Shown: positions 47,412-60,640 of the stretch, one piece after another
Position numbering within the stretch: position 1 is the first letter of the stretch
Layout of the letters: each line of letters opens with the position of its first letter
Source of the DNA: Laguncularia racemosa
Lineage: Eukaryota; Streptophyta; Magnoliopsida; Myrtales; Combretaceae
Direction of reading: 5' to 3'
DNA length: 64,000 nt
Assembly: GCA_037954665.1 (NCBI GenBank)
Contig: JBBMOL010000037.1
Coordinates: 3,210,501-3,274,500 of the forward strand
Translations under genes and position numbers: made by a program
The notes under the pieces: generated by a model
The model's database searches: none
What the model was told of the DNA's origin: nothing
The model's input: only the letters and a program-made list of their open reading frames with translations

Positions 47412-48686
47412 TATTCCATTTAGCGAACTAAATGAGTAATTAATTGTTTCTACCTCATATTGAAAAATATTGAAAAGTCTGAAGTCAATTTAGTATAAAT
47501 TGACATAATATAGATTACCCAAAAAAAAAAAAAAAGATTTACTCTATATTCAAGTCCTAAAAAAATTTTCCAAAGAAAAAAACTTGATGAATGAGTGGAC
47601 TTATATTGAACTGAAGTAAAATAATAAGGATAAATTTTTATCATAAATATATATTTTCTCTATTCGATCTAACCAACATTACATTAAATGTGATTGCATC
47701 AAACATATAGAATTCTTATAATATAACTCTTCTCCTTACATGAAATTATCATCTAGCACCAAAATACTTCTTAACATCATTCTGCATCAACCCCATGAAT
47801 CAAATTAACATACATTGCAATTTATCTTTTGTATTAATAGGACCGATTTTCACTATCAAATTTATCGATATATATTTCATTAAAAACTCGAACCTTTAAA
47901 TTCAAAACTAATTCTAATTATCTAGAAAATCAAGCCAACTTAAAATTCACAAACCTAAACCCAAAAAGACAAAGAAGAAAAAAGAAAAAAAAAAAACTTA
48001 ATAAAATCACAAATTTTGCACTCAAAGCCTATAAAGATAAATACCCATATATGAAATTTACCAAAAAATTTACAATATCAAAATATGAAAATTATCAAAA
48101 AATTCACAATATCTCACAATTCCTACGATGTCATAAAAAGATGGCTTAGATGAAAATTCACCACCTATTGAATCTGTCACATTAAGTAGAAGCTCCAAAT
48201 CATCTTCATTTCTCTTGCCAAAGCCCTTTTTTTTTTTTTTTCTTTTGGTGGGAAGGGAGTGCCTACCCAAAAAGCAAAATATCATGGAGGGTTAATATAT
48301 ATTAATAAATATTTATGTTACCACTGATATAGAACATATAGTTAATAAATAACCCTACACTGAATAATTAAAAAAAAAAGTTAAAAAAAATTACCACAAA
48401 TTGGAAAAGTGGATGAAGGGATGATTTCATTGATAAAAATTAAACTTTTTAATATTAATATGAGATTTTTCGAGCTTGGGCTGGGCCCCCTTCGGCTCCC
48501 TAAATCCGCTCCTCTCCTCCCTCATGCATAAAACAAAGTGATTTTTTTTTCTTTGAAAGTGCAATATTTGAAAAAAAAAAAAAATTACAAATACGCACTT
48601 GCGCCCCCCTTTTTTCCCCAATAAAAAGAACTAAAAACGAAAATCAAACATTTTGGAGCAAACTGCAAACAAAGCGCTCGTCGTCA
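47412..48686 (+). promoter_or_regulatory. upstream region of the NAA40-like gene
   Basis: Non-coding sequence with several long A/T homopolymers. The last ~100 bp before the ATG is comparatively GC-rich (CGCACTTGCGCCCCCC, and GCGCTCGTCGTCA next to the start), consistent with a 5' leader. No specific TATA box or transcription start is claimed. Confidence 0.35.
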
Positions 48687-51600
48687 ATGGAGTCAAAGGA
48701 ATTAAGCAGGGCGTCTAACAAAGCGAAGAAACTCAAGCGCAGAGAGGTATCTTATCTTTATATCATATTCAGCAGAATTACTCATTTGATATTTTCGAAT
48801 TAATATGATTTACTTATGCTTATATATGTGTAATTATAAAATTGTAGTTGCTAATTTAAAATTTTATCTGTAGATTCTTGAGAAAAAGAAAGCAGTTGAT
48901 GAACTCATAAAAGCAGCTTCTTCAGAGCCAGACCATCTCTCCCATTTCCCGCCATTCCGCCATTACAATAGAAATGGTATGCATTTTTTGCTTGTTACTT
49001 CTGTTTTTGTCACTCGTGTTGTTCATATTGTGCTGTTCAATTGAAAGCTCTAATTTTTAATTGTTTTTTCGTCAAATTTTTTTTTTTGGGGGATTTAGTA
49101 TGAAATTATTTTGTTTATAAGATTTAAAGATTTGTTCTTTTTTCAGTGTCTATGGTGCAATTCATTAGTATACTCAGTGTTCTTTCCTTTAAATGGCGGA
49201 TGCAGGGTTTTGTCTCGGGCTAGTTGCAAAATTTCAATTTTAAGTGAAATTGTGTCAATCGGTTTGATTGGTGTTTGAAAAAAAAGTCACACCTTTACTG
49301 GCAAAGTTTAGGTAGGGTGAAACTATAAAAATATTAGCAATCTTTTAGAGAAAATAAAAAATTTTCACAGATTGCCATGGGGATTGTTTTTTTCGTGCAA
49401 AATGCATGAAAGCCTGATTAACTGAGTGACTATTAAACCAAATATGTTCTTTGTGAGTTGCAGTTCAGTGGAAAATCAATAATCTGGTAGCACATTTTGG
49501 TAAGATGATGGTTCGAACCACAATGAGAATACTGGCTTTTGATTCTCTCTTTATCAATTTAAGTTGCTAAACTAGAAGCTACATTCAAACCAGTATCTGT
49601 ATTTGTACCAAAGGATCGTCTTGACTCTTTCCCTTCATATCATGCTTTAAAAATGTTTATTAAGAGTATTTGAATTCAATGTGTTGTGTGACTCATATCC
49701 CCCATTCCAACACCTAATAAAACTAAATAAATAATCTTTCTGCCGAATTTATGCAAACTAATCACATACTGATCATGGCATATATGATATAGTAATGGTT
49801 GGATATTATACAATCCCTTTTACATTCATCTGATTCAGTAAAGCTTGAAAAGTTGTATCTTGTACCTCTAGCAGTAGTGCAGAATGCAGATATGATGCTG
49901 CAATTGATAAATCCATGAGTCACTTGGTTGTCCAAATCATAGTTTGAGCTTCTCTTGAATCATTTGTGCAGACTAGACAGAATATAGTATCAGCAATTTA
50001 CTGAATCACAGACCAGATTAACCACACAACTATAAGATTGCTACATTTTTCTTATGCAATATATAATGGATTTGTAGCTGTAAATGAGTAATCGATTCTT
50101 GATGAAGTGTGATGTGCTTCACATTGATAGTGCCCATAGGAATGACATGATCTGTTTGATTTTTGTGTTACGGTAATGGAGTTACTGTATGAAATAGTGT
50201 GAACAAGGATCTCGATCTTCAATTGGATGCACTTTTGTCATGATCATTGAGTTTTGTAAACTGAACTCTGGAAGCATGAAAGTGATCTCAACCTAAAGCT
50301 TTAAGTTGCAGAACAAAGTATGCATAGGAAAATGTCACCAAAGGATGGAGTTGTTACATATAATGAACAGTTTGTTTCTTTAATTAAATCAAGGTGTACA
50401 AGAGTATCCATACAAGATACCAATGAGGAAAATATCTGAATGCCTAGCTTGACTCCAATTCCTCACAAATAAGCTCTATGATTGACACTATAGTCTGCTG
50501 TAATTTGGTGCAAATGTTCTATTCTATTCATCAGCATCATATATTAGCTTCTCTGAAAATTGGGAGATTATTTTCTTGTTTTAATCATCATTATATTGTC
50601 ACATGTTGATGAGTTGAGCTTTTGCAATGGAAACTCTAATCTTTATCTATTTCTTTCACTTATATTGGATTTGAACACCCTTTTGATTTTATCATCATCT
50701 TCATGATTATAGGTTGTTGAGTTGAGCTTTTGAGTTCACAGATTAGATACTCTCTCTTATTTGTTCTTGATTTCTTCATCAACATCATCCTACTTGTAGG
50801 TCTATCTGTCCACTTGCTATCTGGACGTGGTGACAAATTATCATCTCCACTTAAGCAGTATATCCAGACCCTCCTTAAGGTACTGAGGAATGTAATAAAA
50901 GCATCAGTATTTATATTCTGTTGGTTCTGTTTAGTTACTAAGATGGAAAGATGACCCCATTGGACCAAACCCCAATCATAGGACAGGCTCAGGTATATCA
51001 TTCTAAGCATTTATAGGTAAGACTGTTGACCAATAGATGGCTTTGGCACAGATATCATTTGAATTAGGGACCCCCACTTCCTATGACCAGGGGTGAGGCC
51101 TGGGCCATAAACTGTGCACCAGCAGTTTACAAATTAATGTAGTTCATTTCATGATTGATTAGAAACCTCTTATGTCTATATGAGTTAACAGTCCAATATG
51201 GAGGGCCCTTTTGGATCAGAATGGCCCACAGAGGAGAAGATAAAGCGAAGGGATATGATTGCTCCAGAAGCACGTTATATATTTGTACTTGCAACACCGG
51301 ATTCTAGTGCTGAGGGGATCTCCATGTCAACAAAGTTGGAAAACGAACTTGATTTGTCTAGCCTTGTTGGATTTATGCATTACCGATTCATTGTAGAGGA
51401 AGATGTTCCTGTTGTTTATGTTTATGAGTTGCAGCTTGATCCTCATGTTCAAGGAAAGGGACTGGGGAAATTCTTAATGCAGCTGATTGAGCTGATAGCT
51501 CGCAAGGTGCTATATTATTTCCATATCCATTTTCTTGTGTAGATGCTGATGCATATTTGATTGTTCATTTTCACCAAAGAAACTTGGATTAATGCTAGCT

Positions 51601-54600
51601 TTGTTTTGCTATGCTTGGCAGAACCAGATGGGAGCGGTAGTATTAACTGTTCAAAAAGCTAATATTTCAGCTATGAATTTCTACACAAGTAAGCTTAGGT
51701 GAAGGCTTTATCTTGTTTCAGTCACATTTTAATTGTCAATACCTGTCTTTCTGCGAATACTATTTCTATTGTAGACTAGCAAGTAGTGTCCCACCCCTTC
51801 AATTAAATGATTCCATGTATGTTCTCCTGTATTGGATTCATACTATGGTAAAGGCTGTATACATTATGATCTAACCTTTTCATCATTTTTTCACATGTAG
51901 ATGCACCATAAACATACTTGTGCACATTGTTGTGTTTGGTCTGCTGTTATCTAGGGAAGCATTTAAGAATCGACAATCCTTCACAGATTACATTGATTCT
52001 GTACTGTGTGAATATAAAGCATAAAGGATGAGTTGGAATGAAATTGTATGTAGGTAAGGAATCATGTAGTTATTACCTCCACAATCCCCCAGGATATTAT
52101 GATTGGGTTTTTCAAGTTCAGTGTCATTGGAAAGCTAGAATTCCATTAAGGTTTCTTTTGATTTTGTGGAGCTATATGGGAAAGGATTCTCATTCTAAGT
52201 AACCTGATGAAAAGAGGGTCTAGCACTCTAGCCAAATGTTTATGCTTAAGAAAGAAGGATTTGTTAGCCATTTGCTTCTTTATTATAATAAGACCAAAGC
52301 GGGTTGTCTTTGCAACTCTAGGGAAAGAGTTTGAACTAGCTTATAGTTAAGAAAAACGAAAAGAAAAGAAAACAGGGGCTTCAACTACGAAGCAGGTTAT
52401 TGGACAAACAGATTGAGGGATACGGCAATCTATATGTTACCCTGTGCAATCTTTTGGCAAATATGATGAAGCATACCTTAATAGGTTTGGATGAAGAGTT
52501 ATCCATATCCTCTAGTGTTTCAGATACTTCATTTCCCTCTCTCCTGTAGTTACACGAAACAGAATTATCACATTTAGATGGAACCCTGGGTTTCTTCTGT
52601 GAGACCTTGATAAATTGCTGAAATAAAGTTGTCATGATAAATTATGGCCAAAAACCTTCTGATAAATTTTTGCTCTTTAGCACAAACTCAATCTGTGGTC
52701 ACATCTCAATCTGTTCTGGGAACAGCAATGAAATTACAGAATTTTATGCAATTACTCCTGGTTGTGAACATCTGGGGAGATTTGATTTTACTAGTGTGGG
52801 AGATTATGGAACTGTTCTTCTGATTTAGATAAAAGTCTTCTATGAGTGTTTTATTTTGTAGGAGTTGACTGCAAGTTAGGTGGGTAAGTTGATCATAGAT
52901 GGTTTCACATGACTAGTGTTGTTATCAGAATTTGGTAAATTCCATTTACTCATATGCTTCTTAAATGTGACTTCAATATTATCATCTTTGATAACCTGTT
53001 AAATGCTTTGAGGTTGTTGTCTAATTCATCTTGTATTTTTTGCAGATATATGATATCATGCATTTCTCCATCAAGAGTTAATCCATTGGTAAGTTATTAA
53101 TTCACTATATTATATAACTACATCAGAGAGACATGTTTCACATCCCTCTATTCACATTAAGCATCTTTCACAGATGGAAAAGAGCTATGAAATTCTTTGC
53201 AAAGCATTTGAACCTGAGGCAAAAGCTAAGTTAGAGGTACTACCTTATTCTTGAATATTGGATTTGAATTTTAGATAATGAACTTTCTCTTCATTAAAAA
53301 CAACATTATCTTTTGATGTTTTGAAAGATTAAAACACTAAATTACAAGAAATGTGGAAGTTCACCTTTATGGTGGTTCTATTTTTGCAGTTTAGTATCCA
53401 AACTTCATCAATACCTTGGATGTCAGTGTCTCATTAATGAATTCAAACATTGAAGGTTTTTTAAAGATGAGAAACTAGATTACAAGATTGGAAACTTTAA
53501 ACATTAAATTGCAAAAGTATCATGGTTCAAAGATGTGTAGTATTTATCCTAAAGAAAAGCCATGGATCATTCTACTTATAACAAGAATATTTAGTTTGGT
53601 GTCGTCGATGACCATGATTGGTATATGTTTTTCTAATGCCTCATCTCCTCCTGCTTTGGCATAATAATTTCCTTAATTGATTCTATGGAAAATTTTAAAA
53701 AATATATATATATTTAATTCCACAGCCTCATCAATATTAGAGGGTTTGAGATTTGAGCATTGGTGTGATGGAAGCAATTGTGTGCACACCAATTAGTGCT
53801 GCCTTTGCTTAAGTTAAGAAGCCTTTTTCCACTAATGTTACCTGACTAGGGATGTAACCGAAGCAAGTTTTAATAGGATGCCCAACCAACCAACCTGATA
53901 AAAACCTTATAGGGTTTGATCCTATAGGGTTTAGGTTCAAGTTTTGAGAGATAGAATAAAACCCGATAGGGTTTAGGATTGGGTTATAGGATTTAGGAAA
54001 AATCCAATGGGAAAACCCAACCCAATAAAAAATAATAATTTTTTAAAAATAATAAATTAATAATATAATTTTTAATGAATATATTTTATATTTTCTACTC
54101 TCTGTTTTCATTTATGGACTTATTGTTTACACCTATGGTTTTGTTCCTCTTTTAGTCTTGACATTCAATATACGGTGCAATTTAATTTTGCTTTTTGTTC
54201 TTTTTTATTTGGTCTCTTATGATTGGATACAAATTAATATAATATATATTATATTTTCATTCAATAGGATTTCATAAGATTTTGATATCTCTCTTCTTTG
54301 CATAATATGTAAATTAATAATAAATTATAGAAATGACAAATGAAAATAAGTTGAAGCATTGGCCCCAAAAAAAAAAGAGGAAGTTAAAGCAACTTGTCGG
54401 GTTGGGCTATGAGTTCGCTTTTCTTTTTAACTGGGGCGGGTTTGAGTTAAGAAAAAAGACCCTATAGGGTCTTTCATGGGTTCTAGATATCCTTATGAGT
54501 AACTAGGTCGGGTTTGGGTTTTAGAGAACCCGTCTTAGATTTGGCCTGGTTGCATTCCTATACCTAATGATGCCTAATTTGCTTTCATCTTTGGGTTTGT

Positions 54601-55260
54601 GTACTTTGTGGACTGGTAAACTTGTATGGAAAAGAGGACAGTTGTTATGAGCTGAAGTTGTCCCAAATAGGAATAGTTACTTCTAGTATGAGACTGGAGT
54701 ATACAGCAATCATGTTGACTAAGGATGTGTATTTGATTCACTTCGGATTTGTAGAGAGCCATGGTGCAGATGGGTCCTTAGATGTAATTCTTTTCTATGT
54801 GATAGACTCTTGACTTGCTCAGTACAGAGGTTATGTGTAGTATCTAATGTGCAATCAGGACAAGGAACAGTTTAGGGCCTGCATGATATACAATTATGTT
54901 GTCTAAGGATATGGATTTGGTTCCCTTCATTTTATGGAGATCAGTTGTGAAGTATGGTTCCTTACATGTTATTGTTATCTATGTGATGGACTTGTAACTT
55001 ACACATTACAGATGGTACACTGTTGTCTCTAGGGTATTCTAAATATTTTTTTTCAGTTTTTCATCATTTAAATAAGAGTTAACTGTTAATTTAGAAAGAA
55101 ATTGGAATCAGAATGTAAATTAGTAATTTAACTAACATGAATTATACCAACTCATTCAGTTAGGCACAAGGGACAATTTTACCTGATCAACCATGATAAT
55201 GTCTATTGTTAACAGTATCTCTAAATATTCTTTAAATTCTTGCAGATCTTAAATTTATGA
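48687..55260 (+). CDS. NAA40: N-alpha-acetyltransferase 40 (NatD)-like, 8 exons
   Basis: Exons: 48,687-48,746; 48,874-48,976; 50,800-50,879; 51,192-51,506; 51,622-51,698; 53,046-53,088; 53,174-53,236; and probably 55,246-55,260. All introns are GT-AG and the phases agree, giving about 251 residues. The family acetylates the N-terminal Ser of histones H4 and H2A using acetyl-CoA. Seen here: a basic N-terminus (KAKKLKRRE), FPPFRHYNRNG (about 45-55), NMEGPFGSEWP (83-93), the GNAT acetyl-CoA loop QGKGLG (168-173) in the context LQLDPHVQGKGLG, then VVLTVQKANISAMNFYTSKLR (192-212) and MEKSYEILCKAF near the end, all strongly NAA40-like. Length fits the family (human protein 237 residues). The last exon (ILNL, stop) is the weak point: reading through the exon 7 donor or using an acceptor at 55,680 would give other short tails. 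Confidence 0.9.
53847..54560. mobile_element. 714-bp hAT-type MITE in the last intron of the NAA40-like gene
   Basis: Left end TAGGGATGTAACCGAAG; right end, read inward, TAGGAATGCAACCAGG. The flanks TACCTGAC (53,839-53,846) and TACCTAAT (54,561-54,568) agree at 6 of 8 positions, with two transitions. Subterminal repeats such as CCTATAGGGTTT recur in both halves. No coding capacity. Confidence 0.8.
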
Positions 55261-57443
55261 GTCAAGTACCAAAATGACAAAATTACAGGTCTCACATTGT
55301 GCATGATGTACTCCTTGTGAATGGCTGGCTTGCGTCCTCTCTACCATAATGCATCATACTGGCGTTTGATTGTTTTAGGTTGGTGATTGAATATTTCTCC
55401 TGGAAAGCATCTTTACTGAACACCCGTCCAAGCTAGTCTTGAGTGAGATTTCAAGGTCAGTTTTCAGCTGCTCACTCTTGCAGAATATAAAATATGAAGT
55501 TATATGTGGTTGTACATGATCATGACTTCTTTTGTTACTGATAGATGAGAGTTCTCTCCCATGGTTCACCTTCTTCTTGTAACAGATACTGTCAACTGTG
55601 TTTAGTTAGACCAAATGTGCATTCATGTGGATGTGGTTACTGTTTTCAGTAGCATATCAACTGTTCATTTGTGCTTGCAGTTCTGCATAGAACATCAGCT
55701 CATCATCTTGGACTTCTGATGGAGATGATTAGTGTAGGGCATCATCTGAAAGGTCTGAGATTTATTTCCTTGAAAGGTAATCTCAGAACATTTTGGTGCC
55801 ACTTGCATTGGCTATTGCACTTACCAGACGGGCTAGCAGGAGAAAAAGCTGACACATTAAAACTTACTACATTGATGTTTCATTCTAGCAATTGGGACTG
55901 TAGCTATACATGTTATGTGCAAAGTGCTCTAAAATGGTGCCTTAAGTTATTATTATTATTATTATTTTATTTCCCCATTGATTATATTATTATCGTATGA
56001 AACTACCATGCATAAGGCTCCGATTTTTCCAATTTCTCAGAATGGTCTCTCCTGCTTTATGCTCTTGTATGGTACATCCTCTCGGATGCTGTGCCTCTGG
56101 TTCCCTTTTAACTCTTTTGGGTTGTCTTGAGACAAGTGTGTTCAGTGAAACAAAAAGTTAGAATTGTTTTGAAATTGATGTAAATGATTGTGACTAGTAT
56201 TACTGAAATCTTAATCATAAAAGATGGAGACAAAACACTTCATCTGTTTGACATCTGTATCAACAGAAACTAATTGGTTGAGCATGTTGTTCTCTTTAAA
56301 GTCTCTCTTCGACGTGACTTCCGAAGATTTACATCCTTGATTGCGCCCTCTGGATTACCAGGATTTACTCAGTCTGAATCAACAGCGAAGCAACACGTTA
56401 GGACTGAAATGTGATTGAACGCACTGGCAGCCAAGACGACCACCGTAGGAATAAACCCCAAACTTCCTGTGTTCTAAAGATCACTTCAAGCCAAATTGAA
56501 AAAAGACAACCATTCCAAACCACCATTTCTTATCTTCATGTACCAATATTGTCAATTTTAAGCTTGAAAACCGTTGAAGACCATCTTCTAGAAAAAACGA
56601 TGGTGAGCCTAACTTCCATAATGGAGAACAAAGAAGAGTATTAAAACCAATAGCTCACAGTGCATCGAATTTCGTTGCAAAATACAGCCAGTTGTTGATT
56701 TTTGACTGGACTACCAAGTGAGAATAAACAGTACGTTACTAACCAAATACTGAATTCCATGACAACGATTCATGACTTGTAAGGTTTCTGAAGGCACCAT
56801 TCTAAAATCACTGACTGACCTTTATGGATGTTTTTTCAACTTTACACATAGAAGTTTGAAATTGTCAAATGTTATTTTCAATTAAATTGTTTATAATTGT
56901 GCTTTTAGATTAACGAGTGTTTGTCTTGTCATTTTTTTGAAAAAAGATTAATATAGTAAATTTGATAAGTAAAAGTTTAATTAAGTATATAATATTGAAT
57001 AACTCTAAATTTTAGATATAACATTTGACAAATAAATGTTAGATTGAGTGATATTAAGTAATTTTAAATTTCAACAGTGAAAAGGCAAAGTTCAGTTTAT
57101 GATTTTGACATTACGGTTTTTAGGATATGTTATTAAGACTTGATTTTTAACATCTCAAAATCCCAAAAGGGCTTGAAAGTATCATGTAATATTTAGCATA
57201 TATAGTCTAATGGTAAACTGAAGTACGTTTGTATGCATGTATATACAATAATATGTAGTGTCTGATTGATCAGATTTCTCACTGGGCAGAATAGGATTCA
57301 AACTATATAATTACTAAAAATGAATACTTATGTATGGTAAAGAAAACTATGTCTAGTATTCTTTTCTGCGTTTTAATTGGATTGTGAAATTTAATTTGTA
57401 AGCATGGCTACTTTACAAGGTATCAATGTCCTAAAGTTCATAG
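55261..57443. other. convergent intergenic region and probable 3' UTRs
   Basis: Holds the 3' untranslated sequence of the NAA40-like gene on the left and of the phosphatase gene on the right. An acceptor-like site (TGCTTGCAG, ending 55,680) could start a further exon of the NAA40-like transcript. A short ATT-repeat lies near 55,950. No other gene recognised; the open frames at 55,671-56,000 and 56,411-56,644 lack family signals. Confidence 0.4.
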
Positions 57444-60307
57444 TTAAGCACTCTTCAACTGGCTTGTTAAGCAATCAATTCTTTTTGATAGCAGAGTACT
57501 GAACTCTTTAGAGCCTCTAAAAGCTTCAACCTCGGCCGTGAGTAGTGCTCGGACCGGCCTATGGTCGGATAACTTCGATTCACCTCTCTCGTATTTGCAT
57601 TGCTTTAATCCTTCTCCAAACCATATTATCCGGTCACACCTGCATTTTGTTTAATTAAGATGTCATTTTGTTGTACTTGGTTGGACAAACAGGCATGTGA
57701 TTTTTTCTATGTAACCAAGCTACGTTGATGTCAGTTTGAAAGTTTGAAAGCAAGTAACAGAGATGTTGACCCTACTGTTTGGTATTCTATGTAGAAAAAT
57801 ATAATTATGGTATTGTATTTTCACTTCAACATGTTTATCCTTTCAGCATGCAAGTTTTTCTAAATGCAGTGGATCTTTATGTGAACAAGGGTTTACCATG
57901 CAGGAGCACGAATCTTTTCGTTTTTCCTCTTGTGGTTGGAACTTGGACCACCACAACCATAGTAGTCTTCTGAGTTAGGGTAGTACTTGTAAGTTGGTGC
58001 AAACTTTATTACTCCCTCTTGCCAACCTTGGAAGACATGACCCTCCATGAGCTCTGCCTTCAGCTTTAGGTAAATGATAATATAATAATCTTAGCCCCAA
58101 ACACTTAGAACCGTACATCAAATATATGATAATAATTGTGCACATCATTGTACATGCATATAGTGAGTACCTGATCTTTCTCCAATAATACATTCCACTT
58201 TCTTTTCTCTACTAGTGATCTAGTCATGCTCTCAGGCAGGTGAATCCTGTAGTTTAAGTCACCTAGCCAGACTACACGGCTGCAGCAAAGTATTGATGCA
58301 TGTCCTGTGAGAAACAGTATGTATAAAAAAGCAACTTGGCAGTAGTTGTGCTTAAATTATATTGCAACTTGCATGTTCAGAGATCGAAAAATATCACAGA
58401 AAGCGATTGCTTTGGTTAAGATAAGCATTAATACCAGGGTATCTAGATATTTGTCATAGAATGATTCTTCAGGAGAGATTCCTCTTTTCTGAACAAAACC
58501 ATATTATTCCTTGAAATTTAAATCCATCTCAATACAGTTTATAATAAACATTTTCTAAAACCTAGGATATGTATTTATTCTGTGGGTATTGTTAACAGAC
58601 ATCAATGGTACTTATTAAGAGTCTAAACTATAAACATTTTTACGTTTTTCAATGTTTATTACATACTTTACGAAAAATTAGGAAAAATAAGAAGTATTTT
58701 TATTTAGTTTTCTAGCAAACACCCATAAGGTATCCATTAGCGTTCTCCTCATTGAAAATGTCAAAACTTTTTTCAAATGACTTGGACTGCAAAACTAAAC
58801 TTTCTATGCTATGTACATACTCGTGATCGAGAATTTTGGTTGGTAAATTACGTGAAGAGCCGCGGGAGAAGCTAGTCCTTGACAAAATATCTACTGCATC
58901 TTCATTTCTGTGCTTTTCATCTCCTTCCCTCCCTCCAGAAGCTAAATGGCTACAAACAAAGCAGAAGCTCGTTTCACGCAAGAAAAATCTGACCGATACC
59001 GAGCCCTGCATATATTTCCATCATATTTCCCATTAAAACCATTGGAAAAAATCATGTACCAAGGTAATAATAAAAATAGCTAGTACCGAAATATATAAAT
59101 AATTGGGGTAAACCAGAAATATATTCCCCTATGTTTACTCCATATGAGATAAATTACTTCCAACGTTTGAAATTGAATATTTAGAACATAAATTTTATAT
59201 CAGGTGCGTTTAATAAAGATATGAAAAAAAATAATAATAATAAGAATGAACAACATAAGACATCACGTTTCGTTGTAGTTTTTTTTTTTTAATTTTAATA
59301 AATATTTAATAAAGATAAAATGGTAATATAGAGATATGAAACACCTTTTTTAAAATTTAAGAGTTTAAATATATAATTTAAGAATGAGGAGCTTAATGAT
59401 TGTGAAACAAAGGACAAGCTTGCGGTTTGTTGTAAATAAATATCATATTAAATATATATCCATATCACGTGACTTGTGTAAAAAGTACCTTGTTGCCTAA
59501 GCAACCCATAATTCCACATCCTACGCATGAGACTTGGGGATGTTTGATGTATGAACATAAATCACTCCTGGCCCAGACGGACAAGAATATCCCTACCATC
59601 TGCTTGCTCATGATGCATTTGAACTCTTGTGATGAACATCTCCCTTCAAGCAAGCCTTCTTGCACTTTTTTATCATTAAGGGCTGCACCAAGGAGACTAT
59701 TCCATCCCAGACAAACTTTGGAATTTTCGTTTTTCAATACGTTTCCAGGACTCAGAGGAACTATTTCTTGAAACCTGTGGCATCATATATAAGAGAAACA
59801 CTACTCGGTTAGAACATTATAAGACTTGTTAAATCATAACAATACTGTTTATGTTCTGGTGGAAGATTAAATTGCTCAATTACCCAAAAACATATATGTC
59901 AGCCGGGCAATTTTCCAGGTTTAGCCAGTCTTCCATGCCGATATCGGCCGGCGGCCTGATGCCTCCAACGTTCCAAGAGCTTACAAATATCCTTCTTGAA
60001 TGATAATGACAAAAAGAAAGATGGTTAATATTTGATGGAAAAAGAATGGAGTGCAAGTTCACTTACTAGGCCTACATATGCAACAACATATCATTGAGAT
60101 ATAGTGGATAATTGGGTAGGTTTGAGGGTAGTATGTATACTTGTAAGTGCCTTGATCAGTAGGGTGTATTGTGGAGGTGAAGAGTGATACTTTATCAATA
60201 TCCATAGTCAGCACCGTCTGATCAGTTGAATCAAAGGAATCTGCTACAACGTCGTTACCAGCAAAAGTCTTTCCTCTAAATTTGTCAATTACCGGCTTCA
60301 TCGACAT
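57444..60307 (-). CDS. type I inositol polyphosphate 5-phosphatase, 7 exons
   Basis: Exons from the start: 60,307-60,141; 59,994-59,884; 59,774-59,489; 59,005-58,821; 58,279-58,171; 58,063-57,897; 57,639-57,444. All introns are GT-AG, phases agree, and 1221 nt encode 406 residues ending in SQLKSA. The family removes the 5-phosphate from soluble inositol phosphates and/or phosphoinositides, damping IP3/calcium and membrane lipid signals. Seen: RIFVSSWNVGG (57-67), FQEIVPLSPGNVL, SKQMVGIFLSVW, CGIMGCLGNKGS, FCFVCSHLASG, VVWLGDLNYRI (253-262, Asp-Asn catalytic block), RAPAWCDRI (338-346) and SKLSDHRPV (363-371). Every catalytic motif is intact. No signal peptide or membrane segment is visible. 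The N-terminal part before the catalytic domain is short (about 55 residues); an upstream exon cannot be excluded. The Arabidopsis orthologue was not assigned. Confidence 0.93.
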
Positions 60308-60640
60308 GATCTTTATTTACAGAAGGGGAAAAACAAAGTTACTATTATTAGTAATAGATGCATGCAAGAGAGACAAGAGAGAGAGAGCACTTGGTTTTGG
60401 TCTCTCTCATGGCAGTACGATAACAAGGAGGTCCGTCATCGTACGAAGAGAAAAATAACAATTGTGCGAATGTGGACATGTTCCGCTTATATGGAAGAAA
60501 GAAGGAGAGAGAGACTCTGGAAAAGTGGAAAGACAGTGGGAGGCTGGAAGGCGACATAAACAATATATTATTTCATTCTTGAAAAAATAAAAAAAGAAAA
60601 CAATATATTATGTCATGTTGAGGCTTTGGTTGAATAAAAG
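60308..60640 (-). promoter_or_regulatory. likely 5' leader and promoter of the phosphatase gene
   Basis: On the minus strand, upstream of the start codon, a CT-rich run (complement of GAGAGACAAGAGAGAGAGAG, 60,368-60,387) resembles the pyrimidine patches of plant leaders, and CCATATAAGC (complement of 60,482-60,491) is a possible TATA element. Small open frames here (60,348-60,563) are not considered genes. Confidence 0.4.

Noticed and set aside
50660..51010. 116-residue minus-strand open frame
   Set aside because: It overlaps exon 3 of the NAA40-like gene in antisense. The sense frame has clear family motifs and matching splice sites.
55671..56000. 109-residue plus-strand open frame as a separate gene
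   Set aside because: No family signal. It overlaps the probable 3' region of the NAA40-like transcript, and its frame differs from the one that would extend the protein.
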